DNA from: Cunninghamella blakesleeana
Lineage: Eukaryota; Mucoromycota; Mucoromycetes; Mucorales; Cunninghamellaceae
Length of the DNA: 64,000 nucleotides
NCBI GenBank assembly: GCA_017871115.1
Contig: JAFCIZ010000006.1
Location: 3,534,001-3,598,000 of the forward strand
Direction: 5' to 3'
A program made the translations under genes and the position numbers. The notes under the pieces are model-generated. The model was not told the DNA's origin. It did no database searches and worked only from the letters and a program-made list of their open reading frames with translations. Shown piece after piece: positions 48,191-58,937 of the stretch (its first letter is position 1; every line of letters starts with the position of its first letter).

Positions 48191-48697
48191 ATGTCTAGTG
48201 GAAATTTAATTAACGCCAATCCAACTGTTTACAACACTAAAGCATTTATTAGAGAAGAAACTGAAACAGAACTAGATGATGCTATTGAAGATCCTATTGA
48301 TGCTGAAGAAATTTTTGATTTGATTCGATCTATTAGTGATCCTGAACATCCTTTAACGTTAGAACAATTAAATGTGACTCAAAATGAACATATTACTGTG
48401 GATAATGAAAAAAACCACATTTTAATTGAATTTACACCTACTATTCCTCATTGTTCAATGGCAACTTTAATTGGTCTTTGTATTCGAGTTCGACTTTTAC
48501 GTAGCTTACCTGAACGTTTCAAAGTGGATATCAGAGTTAGACAAGGTACACATCAATCAGAGGGTGCTGTCAATAAACAATTAAACGATAAAGAAAGGGT
48601 CGCTGCTGCTTTAGAAAATAATCATTTGTTGGAAGTTGTTAATCAATGTTTAGCTACCGCTAACTTACGTGGTCGTGAAGCCGTAGTTACTCACTAA
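48191..48697 (+). CDS. CIA2: Cytosolic iron-sulfur assembly protein Cia2 (MIP18/FAM96 family)
   Basis: A single uninterrupted exon encodes 168 residues, unusual in this intron-rich window. The MIP18/DUF59 domain is complete: [25 protein letters not shown], then the reactive-cysteine loop [34 protein letters not shown] and [16 protein letters not shown]. The C-terminal [10 protein letters not shown] is also typical. Cia2 joins Cia1 and Met18 to form the targeting complex that inserts 4Fe-4S clusters into nuclear and cytosolic proteins such as DNA polymerases and helicases. Length and motif order match the yeast and human proteins, except that the acidic N-terminal extension is short. Confidence 0.95.
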   Translation: MSSGNLINANPTVYNTKAFIREETETELDDAIEDPIDAEEIFDLIRSISDPEHPLTLEQLNVTQNEHITVDNEKNHILIEFTPTIPHCSMATLIGLCIRVRLLRSLPERFKVDIRVRQGTHQSEGAVNKQLNDKERVAAALENNHLLEVVNQCLATANLRGREAVVTH

Positions 48698-48973
48698 TAT
48701 GATTTTTTCATATAAAAATATACTTATCTCTGATTACTAATACATTATATAATTATTATGTTTCCCCTTCTCTCTTTACTTTTTCTTTTTTTTATGTACA
48801 TTTGTAATATTCTCTTTCCCTTACTTTCTTCGCTTTCAATATATCTTTATGTATAAATAAATAATAATAAGGACTACTTTTATATATTTATTTTATTTTA
48901 CATCCATTTAAATAATAATATTTATAAAATAGTAATGACAATGACAATGATTAAATATATATATATATATATA

Positions 48974-50734
48974 TTATTCTTCGTGATCTTCGTCCTCATC
49001 TTCAATATCCGGTAGTGGGAAGGTTAATATAGCAGCAACACCTGTCAATTGATTTAATTCTAAAGTTAATAATAAAAAATAATAATAATTAATAATAGAT
49101 GCAGGTATAGTTTTCCTTATTATTATCTCTTTTTTTTTTGTGTATCGATCTCCTTTATAACCTACGTTCACCAGAAACATGTAAACTTGAAAACATATAT
49201 ACTTCACCACCACTTTCTCTTACTTGTTCTACCAGAGTAACATATTTTTTCCGAGTAATCATATCAGCAGAGCGTAGCAATCCATCCGTTACTAGTAAAG
49301 TACCTATTGCTCCACGTTCGTGAGCTTTAGCAACATGATCATATCCATAAAAAGCACGATCAGGATCTTTATTTAGCATCTGATAAAAGGACTCTAATGC
49401 ATTCACTTCGCGGACAGCTTTTGTATCAGCTAATTTGGCCATTACTGCTGGCTCTTGCATTACTTCATTTAAGGAATGTTTATGACCGCTTGAACAGTGT
49501 ATTAACAAGAATTTATATTTATTTTCAAATAAGATTTTGTTATCCGTTTTCTATATATATATATATATATATATATACATTAGTGTTTTTATTAATTTAT
49601 CCATTTCCAATTACAAATTATGCGTTTACATATATAATTAAAAATTTACTTACTACTGCTTGATTAAAAATATATTCATATACTTGATCTTTTACAAATC
49701 CAGGACTCGCAATAATTATAGCTTTTATTATGCTAAAGTCGACTGTACGGATGATAGCTTGATATATTTGTTCAAAAAACTTCGTAAGACCCTATTAAAA
49801 ATTACATATATACATAAGCTTTCTTTTTAAATCCATTATATTAATATTATTATTATAGCTTTTATTTTTTTTTACATACCTTATCATGATTTGTGACAGA
49901 TCCTTTTCTTTTTCTCGGTATAGGAGTTTCAATTCTTTGCTTTACAATGGTCATATTTTGCGTCAAAAAACATAAGTTTGCTAATCCTTCCTGACACACA
50001 ACTGCGGCTACCTCTGCTTGTTTAGTAATATCGCATGCTTCGTTCACTCTTTCTAATGCAATCGAATCCCATTCTGTTTTTATTATAGTAAAAGGTCTAT
50101 TTAATTCTAAATCGATTGTATGATAACTTCCCATCTAATAATAATAATAATAAGTATAACAAAGAATAATACAAACAGAATTTGATTAAATACTTTGCCA
50201 ACTTTATTTTCATATTTTCTCTATTTCATTTCGTTTAGTTATATATACCTTAACATAAACATTTTCGCTTGAAACTTTTCCGTTAATTCTTAATAAACCT
50301 ACTAGAGGATCAAAATCTACGGTTTCCACAGATATCGTTAAAGTTAATCTTATTCTTTGACTAGTTACTGATCCAGTCGAACTTTCATTTTGAAGTCGTC
50401 TAATACCCCAAAAAAAGAAAATATAAAAATCATATAACTATAAGCTTTAATATTAAATGTATATGATATATATATATATATTAAATAAAATAAACCATTT
50501 TTTTTTTTTTTACCTTATAGTTGTTGCAGTAATAAAATCATCCTTGACAATTAAGTTATAAACGTGCCACATATCTTCTAATTCTTCAGCAACAAGTTTC
50601 ACTGAGCCTTGACCATCCTTTTCTATAGATTTACTTATTAACTAATGAAATATAAAGTAAAATAATACAATGATAATAAATAAAACATTGTGCTGTATTA
50701 TTTATAAGTATATCTTCCTATATATTACCTTCAT
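48974..50734 (-). CDS. DOM34: Ribosome rescue factor Dom34/Pelota
   Basis: Seven exons or so, start at 50734 and stop at 48974. The first coding exon is just ATGAAG, and exon 2 continues LISKSIEKDGQGSVKLV with EDMWHVYNLI, the Pelota N-terminal Sm-like domain. Domain 2 follows (AVVCQEGLANLCFL, FEQIYQAIIRT, IIIASPGFVKDQVYEYI). Domain 3 comes next (FYQMLNKDPDRAFYG, GAIGTLLVTDGLLRS, ELNQLTGVAAILTFPLPD). An acidic DEDEDHEE tail ends it. Dom34 with Hbs1 splits stalled ribosomes in no-go and non-stop decay. As expected for Pelota, the eRF1 GGQ motif is absent. The spacing to CIA2 is 276 bases, convergent. Confidence 0.94.
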
Positions 50735-51851
50735 TTTATTTTTATTTCTTATAAAGATAAAAAAAATACAGGTTAAAGAGACAAAAAAAATTCTAGTTTT
50801 TTTTTTTTTGTTTTGGAGTTAAATTTAAACTGCGCATCTTTTTAAAGTTTTATTTAGTGCACTAAATGCTTTTACAGGAAACTAGTTTTTTCGAAAAAAA
50901 ATTGAGGCGACCACTTATTCATGCGCCTGTTTTTTTGTTCTTTCACTTTTTACTTACTTTTTTTAAAAAAAGGGTTTAAGCTGCTGTTTTATTTTTAAAA
51001 ATAAATTCTGCTTTATTCGAAAATCGATTAAATATGTTTACTATTTACACTATATTTAATATTGATAACGCTTTTATTTCATCCTGTATTTCAAGAGAAT
51101 TATGAAAGCATTTACCACAATTAAAATATTGGTTATGTTTGAAAAGTGGGATATTTCAAGAATAACGTTCGATTAATCTTATGATTGTTAATGGCAAAGA
51201 GAATATAAACATCAAGCAACAGTTTGCATTACTTAAGAACTGTAAAAAATTGTGATTGTATAACATTTAAAGTAACTAGAAAAGTAAACAACCCTGTTAC
51301 GTTGATCTTTGAAATCTGGTATAATAATAATATTAATCGTATCCATAACTTTAAAGATATAAGAAATTTTAGTCTTTCAAGAAAAACCACTAAAATGATT
51401 AACAGTAAGCCAAAAGTAGAAGCTGAAATTGGCGGGAGTTTCGATGATTTTTTTTCTATATCTGAATGGAGAAGTTAATTAAAAAAAAAGTTTTATAACC
51501 TTTTATTTCTTTATCCAATATTTTATAAATATATTTATGTAAATTTATTTTTTTAATAATGGAAGGGAGTGATAATATATACGAATTTTATTTTATAAAA
51601 AGTGTATTGATGTATTCATACCAAATAATATTTATTTTAGTTTTGTTAACTATGATTTTATTTTATATACTAATATTTTTAAATTACATACAATTCTTTA
51701 TTGATTTGATTATCATGGTTATAAACAATATAAGAGATATTAATTATGCTTTTTAATTCAGAAAATCCAGATTTTCGAATAATGATAGTAATAGTAACAA
51801 AGGTAATCTTTTTTTATAGTAAAAAAGAAAAGAAAAGATGTAAATGATCAC
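50735..51851. other. Spacer with a possible gene relic at about 51100-51480
   Basis: This is 1.1 kb of mostly AT-rich DNA. Between 51100 and 51478 base composition is less skewed. An open frame (51224-51478, no ATG) reads KNCDCITFKVTRKVNNPV ... FDDFFSISEWRS and ends in a stop. A 65-residue ATG frame (51559-51756) is a hydrophobic, Ile/Phe-rich run plausible by chance. I cannot assign either. Confidence 0.35.
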
Positions 51852-53577
51852 TCATTGCAAAAAATTAAACAATTTTTGATATAGGTTAGAAAAATAATAA
51901 GTGACCCTATAAAATAATAAATGTATTATAGATGGTACAATGGATGGTAAAGAAGAAGAGGTAGTAGACGAAGAAAGAACTGATAACGATGTTGGCTGTA
52001 ATGGCGGCGGTGGGTGTGAGAATGAAGATAGTGGGAGTGAATGTGGTACTGGTGTTGATAATGGGCGTGAAGTAGGGTGTGCTAATTGTGGTGCTGTTGT
52101 TATTATTGTTGTTGCTGATGGAGAAGGAGAAGAAAATGAAGAAGAAGGTGGTGATACCATGGTTGAGGAAGGTAAAGGTAACGTTGAAATTAATGCCTCT
52201 GTTATCATCGATAAGGTAGATAAAATAAAGACTAAAACATCAATAACGGTTAATAATAGTGAGTTAAAAAATGATGATAATTTGTTGTTTGAAATATAAT
52301 CAAGATGTTCATATGAATGATATACATCAAAATAGATTATTATTAGTAAAAAGATCAATAGTCCTGTGATCCAAATTACGACACTTAACCGCTTTCGTTG
52401 TTTTCTTTTTATTATATCAATATAAGTAATATTATTGTATTCAAGTTTGGTTAATAACCCATACATATTTTCACAATTTAAAGTTGAAAATTGATCCACA
52501 TGAATGATTTCTTGACTTGTTGGAGTATAACATAAAGAGGATGGGTAATATATACCGTTATGGCGACAACTGGATAAGGATGATGGTGATAAAAAGGGGG
52601 GTATTTCTGGAGTTATCGAAGCCATATCAAGGCAGTGAATATGATAGCGTTGTAAATGAGATGAAAAGGCCAATTTTAAATCATTTAAATATTCTGCCGA
52701 ATTAGTATCCATTTTGTTATGAAACTGAGTTAACGATGGCGAAAAAATAATATGATCATCGTTTTCATCATCATTTAAAGTAAACTCAGTTTCGGTTAAA
52801 GGAGGTGACGGTGTTTTTAGTGAGGAAAAGGGTGAAGTTAATAAAGGCAAAACAGGTATAGATAGTTTTCGAAGAAACTTTAAATCTTGATCAACAGGAC
52901 CCAAATGGCTTTCATAAAAATAAACAATTAAATCAATGGTAGATGGAGAATCGTAGAGTGAAGTAAATGAATTTTTTTGTTTGATGGATAATTTTATAGA
53001 TCGAGGTAATAATTTGGTATATAAATTTTGTGGAATGAAAATTTCATCATATACAATATGTTCCGTTGCATGGATAGTTAATAAATCCCAAGTACCATCG
53101 TATTCTAATAAATTCATACAATTATCTTTATAGGTTATTGCTTCATCTTGTAAACCCTTATTATAAAGATGATATACTTGAGGTTTCAATCTTTCCATAG
53201 GCGAAGAAGTTGTATTACTTAATCGTTGATGTGCCATTCTCTTTCTTTGTTCTAACTGTTGATTTGATTTTTGTAGTTTGATTAATGCTGGGGCAATAGC
53301 TTGTCTTACTTTAGATTTTGCAGTAGATGATGCTCTTCCCATATATAAAATACGAAACTCCGTTTTATTGATGTCTTCTATAGGTTTTTCCCATAATACG
53401 GCTAAAATAATAGAAATAAGTAGTAGGAAAATAAAAAATAAAGATAAATAACATACCCTTTTATCTGCTTATCCACATAGTTATTTATTTACTTTGCTTA
53501 TCAATCTACTCATATTTTCTTTTATTACCATTAGCAAGAGGATGTTCACTGACATCCCATTGATCACTCGATTCCAT
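51852..53577 (-). CDS. Unrecognised membrane protein with degenerate GTPase-like N-terminus
   Basis: Two exons. The first starts MESSDQWDVSEHPLAN at 53577. The second, read through to the stop at 51852, gives about 532 residues in total. Residues about 31-50 read TEFRILYMGRASSTAKSK, which resembles beta-strand 1 plus a P-loop whose second Gly is lost. About residues 175-200 (IDLIVYFYESHLGPVDQDL, then a FLRKLSIPVLPLL strand) resemble the strand-and-switch pattern of small GTPase folds. Two transmembrane helices follow near residues 360-382 and 400-425. Then come a Ser/Thr/Pro-rich region and an amphipathic C-terminus (YRVTYYFSNLYQKLF). A membrane-anchored pseudo-GTPase is my reading, by inference. 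I do not know a named family. Confidence 0.65.
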
Positions 53578-56050
53578 AGATCAAACTTTTTATTTGGTAA
53601 TATATTTTATAATAAAAGAATATGAAATACCGATAAATAATAATAATAATAGCTGTTTAACCTGTAGATTATCTCTAAGAAATAAAGTAACGGAAAGAAG
53701 AAAGGAGATAAATAATAGGTAAAGTATAAAAAGAGAAAGAACAAAAAAAGACCAAAAAATCATGTGCCAAGTCATGCAAAGCTGAAGACACGAAATTTTT
53801 TTGAATAGCGGATATTAAAAAATTAGGTTGGTTAATATTGATTATTTTAATCACGCTTTTTCTTCCAAGTACCCATTTTATTATTTATATTATATTTAAT
53901 ATCAGTATTATTAAAAATAAAATATTATATTTTTTTTAATTGCCCATTGAATATTCTTGAATATATGAATTTTGTTTAACCAGAATTGTTATTTTGTTTA
54001 TAAAAAAAGAAGTAAGGAAAAAATCCTATCTTTTAAAACGCGTCCGTAGTAAGAATAAAATTGAAGCTTACATAAAAAAACTATTTTATAAAGCCCCAAA
54101 GGGGTTAAAAACCTAGGTAGCAAGTAACTGACAACATTCACGTAAGTACTAAAATATAATAAAATATAAATTTTTATTTATTTTAGCAAAAAAAATTAAT
54201 ATTTATATTATACATCACATATAAATAATGCAAACAAATATTTAAATATATTTTGTATACCGTTACTTAAATTTTTAGAGTAAAAATGAAGTAAGTTAAA
54301 AACATAATATGTTTAGCATAGAATATTTTTTTTCTTGATTTGAGAGAGAAATACATATCAAATATTAATATAACCGTAAGCACTACGTAACCATAGAAGC
54401 TATATGATAAAACATAAATTATAAAGCAACAAGAGTATAGCCATTCGTAGATAGGGTCAGTATAAATTTATATAACCTCAATCTTATCAACGCAAAAATA
54501 ATCATACTATTTAATCACTTCAACCAAAACATTGTACCATTACCTCTTTCACTTTTTTCACTACTACGCTCACTTTCTCTCTTTATTCATTAATATTAAA
54601 ATCGATGAAAGAAAGATGATTTTAGCAATACTAGATCTGCATATATTAAAAAATTAAATAATTTCTATAAGTAATTAAACGTTTTGCAGATTGGATGGAA
54701 AATACATTGCACAGCTGAATTAGTACTTGGTATGTTTTTATATAAAAGGAAGGGGTATAGTTGACTTGGATTAAATTATTATGATAATAGTGTTGTCATG
54801 GAAGAATCAAATGAAAAATTTGGTGGCATTACTTGTACACACAATGAATGCTATTTCTACGTTAAAACCTTAATTTTGATAATTTTTTGGCAGCTATTTA
54901 TGGAAGGTTTTGTCAGTATAAAAATTAGTGGTAATATATTAATATGTAAGTATACAGATTTTGCCAAAAATTATTGTATTATCTACAGATTTTTTTTTAT
55001 TTGGATCCTTTCAATACATGTGGATACAATATATAAAGAATGAAAAAGGTCAGTCCTATTTATTGATTATGTTGGCCGTTATACTGGTTTAAAAATAAAG
55101 TGTTTTAATTAATATACAAGGCGATAAAAATTCCACCTGATCAAAAGAAAACTAAATTATATTTTGAGCAATCTTATTCCACTTTTATAATGTAGATCAT
55201 ATCTGCTCCTTCGTAGATTGTGGATCATTATAATTTATTACTTTATTAGTTTTATTATTGTTATTATTATTATTATATTTTACAAGTTATCCGTTGTTAC
55301 AATTTTTTCATCTTAAAAATGCATATATTTGCTATAAATATATGCTTTTATTATATGAATATTCTACTAAATTCATTGTTTATATATTTGTGATTGTATA
55401 AGTATAGTAGTGTACATATATGAATAATTTATATAAATATTCATACCTTGATTAATTATTAAAAATAAATTTATAAAATAATACATTGTATATGAAGTAG
55501 TAGAAATATGTTTGTATTTATATAAAACTTTAATATAATAATTATATACTAGTATTGTAAATTTACTCCAAAAACCACAACATATTTCGTTTTATAATCA
55601 CTTTGTAGTTAGCTTAGTCAGTTTAATAGTTTACATACTGTTTATATATCAAAAAAATAATTATTTGATTTTAAAATTATTACTATATAAATAACGCATT
55701 TCATACTAAAAAAAAATTATCAGGTTTTTGTAAATTAGTATTATCAATATTTGTAGTAAAACTTTTCCTTTTTCTTTTTTACATCTCAAGAATAAATTAA
55801 ATATAGTTTATAATTTATAGATTATATAATAAAATACCTATTTAAGTTAATGAATGTTATTTTATATTTAAGATAATTGAATTATTCAATAGTAGTAATA
55901 CAAAAGTAATAGCAATTCCTTATTTTGCACTTTCATCTTTATATTCTTTCTTTTATTATCACTCTTACACATTTTGTTAAATATAATATCATAATAGATA
56001 ATGTTTTGCGCTTTAGATGATTTAAGTAATTACACATTCCTTTATTTCTA
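53578..56050. other. Gene-poor region of 2.5 kb
   Basis: This is the longest stretch without a convincing gene. Near 54530-54600 there is a pyrimidine-rich tract of the kind found before fungal start sites. At 54690-55043 there is a possible pair of small exons with readings in two frames: IGWKIHCTAELVL, and the 81-residue ATG frame at 54798. Neither resembles a known protein. The rest, from 55050 to 56050, is plain AT-rich sequence. No tRNA, repeat unit or terminal inverted repeat was recognised. Confidence 0.4.
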
Positions 56051-57853
56051 TTATACAAATATATTTTCATAAAAAATTAAACCACTTGGACTATCATCCC
56101 TACATAAAATACCTTTTTGTTCAGCAATCTAAATAATAATAAAAACGATATATATATATAATTAATATACCAATAATGATTTTTATTTCCATAATGCTAT
56201 TGTTTAATTATTAATATCAGTTTACCTTTAATTGTTCCAATGCAACAGCTAATGCCCAATCTTCTATGTTTGCTAATTCTAAAGCAGTAATATGACCATG
56301 TTGTTTTTTTATATGAGATAATATCCTTTGAGCTGATTCATCATCATTCATATAAATAGATTGGACTGCTAATAATCCACTACCTTCAAATGACCTTATT
56401 CTATATGGTAATTGTAACGGTTCAAATTGTTGACAGGCTTTAAAAAGATCTTCAGGAGAAATTAATGCTATCGAAATAAATATGTATGTATACGTTAATA
56501 ATCTATTAATGGAGTACTTGTATATAAATTTATATAAATTTATATATGTTGCCTTACCTACACCTCTTGCTCTGTTAATAATGCAATATATATCGGTTAA
56601 TGGTTTCATTTCATCTTTCTTTAAAAATTTATTTAAAAATTCAGATAATTCTCTTGCCAATTCTTGATGATAAATAGATCCAGCCGTGTCCCTAATAATA
56701 ATAATAAGAATAATAGCAGTATTAGTATTAATATTTTATCATCATTTTTCTTTCTTTCTTTCTTTCTCCTCGATTACCGAGTAACAGGATTTGATATACC
56801 AAGATTTATTAAATAGCCACGTAACGTAGAAAGGTCTTTATCTTGTTGAGTCTCCCTCATTTTTGTAGATATCTGTTCAGCCAATTTAACCATTTTCGTT
56901 GCTGTTGCCATTAAGCGATCCAAATCTTGAAATGCATCTGTCATAGTATCGCGATTTTCACTCGCTGTATCTCTAATTTTTTGTTCAATGCTTTGAATCC
57001 CAACCTTACGTGTTTCTATAGGTGAAGTAGGTGTTGATTTTGATATGCGACTAGATGAAGGTGAAGATAATGATAAGAGAATAGACTTTGTTTCCCATGC
57101 TTTTTCTTTTAAAGTTGCATTCAATTGGGCCAGAAATTGATTTATTCCCCCTTTATGAAATGATAGTTGAATAAAATGATCTTTTCTTGTTGCAGTATTA
57201 CTTTTTGTAGTACCATTGGTTGTTGTTGTTGCAATTAATGATGAAGTGGAAGAGGAATTAGAAGAAGGCGGTAGTGACATTAGCATTGAGTCTGATTTTG
57301 AATGTTGCTGTTGTTGTAGTGGTCTTTTAGGTAAAGAAGGTGGTATAGAAGCTTGATGATGATTCAATTCTGTTTCACACATTTCACACCACTTCAAACT
57401 TGGATGATTAATATATGTGCATGTTGAACAATGAATACCTTCTTCAATAACAGACGGCAATGGTATATTCGTGGTTGTAGTATTTGCATTTGTATTTGCA
57501 TTAGTAGCTGCAGTTGTAGTATTAGCATTGGCTTGCTGTGTTTGTTGTTTCTGTTGCTGTTCTTTTAAATATTCTTGTGTTGCTATGACTCCACACAACT
57601 CACATTTATCAGTTAAAAATGTATTATCATTAAAACATATAGGGCAATTCCATATACCCAAATCAGTAGCTATTTTTAATGTTTTTGCCATATTTGATGA
57701 TAAAGACTCGTCTTCAGATATCATGGACCCATTGGTTAATGCTGATGCTGTAGTAGTTGTATCAATATTTGGATCTAAATATATAATAAGTTTAGGGGAC
57801 GATCTTAAAAATCCACTCTAATAAAATAATAAAGTTAATAAAAAATTTTGGTA

Positions 57854-57908
<55 letters not shown>

Positions 57909-58297
57909 GGAATAAAAAAGGATTGTCTATGTATAATATAACATACTTGTTGATCAATATGAATAATTGATTCAAGAAATATATGTGCCGAGTGATCCAT
58001 TGGGTCTTGATTATTAACATAAATAATACGATGAGTAGTTAAATAAAGAACTCCATCTTGATATCCTTCTAATTTAGTTTTGCTACAAAAAAGTAAAATA
58101 ATAATAATAATAATAATAATACATAATTGTAATTGTATTTAGCTAAAACTATTATGAGTGTTTCATTTTATACTTATGTATATTTATATGTACCCTTCAT
58201 AAAGTCCAATATTGGCTTGTTGAATTAATATAGCCTCTTTAGATGATAATTCAGGTCTTTTTGAAGTATTTAATTTAGTAGGTTGAAAATATTTCAT
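56051..58297 (-). CDS. VPS36: ESCRT-II subunit Vps36
   Basis: Exons run from the ATG at 58297 (MKYFQPTKLNTSK) to the stop at 56051 (SGLIFYENIFV). The GLUE/PH-like N-terminus has TKLEGYQDGVLYLTTHRIIYV. It is split by two NZF-type zinc fingers (CPICFNDNTFLTDKCELC and CSTCTYINHPSLKWCEMC), the arrangement known from yeast Vps36. After a Gln/Asn/Thr-rich linker come FHKGGINQFLAQLNATLKEK and the winged-helix pair (LARELSEFLNKFLKKDE, GVALISPEDLFKACQQFE, SGLLAVQSIY). ESCRT-II binds ubiquitinated cargo and phosphoinositide on endosomes. The T36A17 tract lies in its second intron. The family call is certain from end to end. Confidence 0.94.
57856..57908. repeat. T36-A17 homopolymer junction in a VPS36 intron
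   Basis: A T run is followed directly by an A run, the same layout as at 16383-16440. It sits in the intron preceding the exon that begins SGFLRSSPK. Confidence 0.9.
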
Positions 58298-58937
58298 GTA
58301 TTTTATTATTTGATAAAATAAGGTATTAGTATTTTAAAAGAAATAAAAAAAAGCCAAGCGTGAAAAAAAAAAAAAAAGGTTGAGAGAAGAGAAAAATTAA
58401 TGAAGAGGAAAAAAAATATACGCGTATTTTGTTTCCTATTAAAATTGATCACATGATGAAAAATATTATGTACACACAAAAAAATGGATGAAATGAAAAA
58501 ATAAAATATTCTCTTTACGTTGACCAATTTTATAAAATTATCACTGGTTTTTCATTTTCAATATCTTATTTTAGCATTGATTAGTTTTTTAAGTTTATAT
58601 ATCTTGGCTTCTTTTTGACTTCCTGAGACATATTGTGATTATACTCAAAAAGCTTCGAAAGAGCCTTAAAAAAAAGAAGAAAAAAAGAAAAAAGAAAAGG
58701 CGAAAAAAATAAAATAGGTCTCTTTTTATACCCTAGCGGACGAATAAATTTTTTTTGTCCAAGTTTGTGACTATTTTAACTTTAACATCAGTTTTGCATA
58801 TAAAAAACGATCTAGAAGATAGGATGGTATTATAATATTTATTTATTGTAAAAAATGTATAAAAAAAATATCGTAATATAAATTATATATATATATATAT
58901 ATATGTGCGTGTGTTCATATATGCTATTATTATATAA
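58298..58937. promoter_or_regulatory. Upstream region of VPS36 and 3' region of BLM10
   Basis: These 640 bases hold the VPS36 promoter on the minus strand and the BLM10 3' UTR. They contain many A runs and an AT dinucleotide run (about 58884-58903). The minus-strand open frame here is Phe-rich and not supported. Confidence 0.5.

Noticed and set aside
51165..51185. GTTCGATTA resembling a tRNA B box
   Set aside because: No acceptor stem, anticodon arm or A box at the right distance on either strand.
51940..52299. Plus-strand open frame of 119 codons, Glu/Gly/Val-rich
   Set aside because: It is the exact antisense of the Ser/Pro/Thr-rich region of the membrane protein gene and is open because of that composition.
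54088..54122. GCCCCAAAGGGG hairpin followed by a CCTAGG palindrome, considered as a terminator or tRNA remnant
   Set aside because: The stem is only four to five bases and no cloverleaf, A box or B box could be assembled around it.
58306..58527. Phe-rich minus-strand frame upstream of VPS36
   Set aside because: Low-complexity translation of A runs in the VPS36 promoter, with no protein-like pattern.
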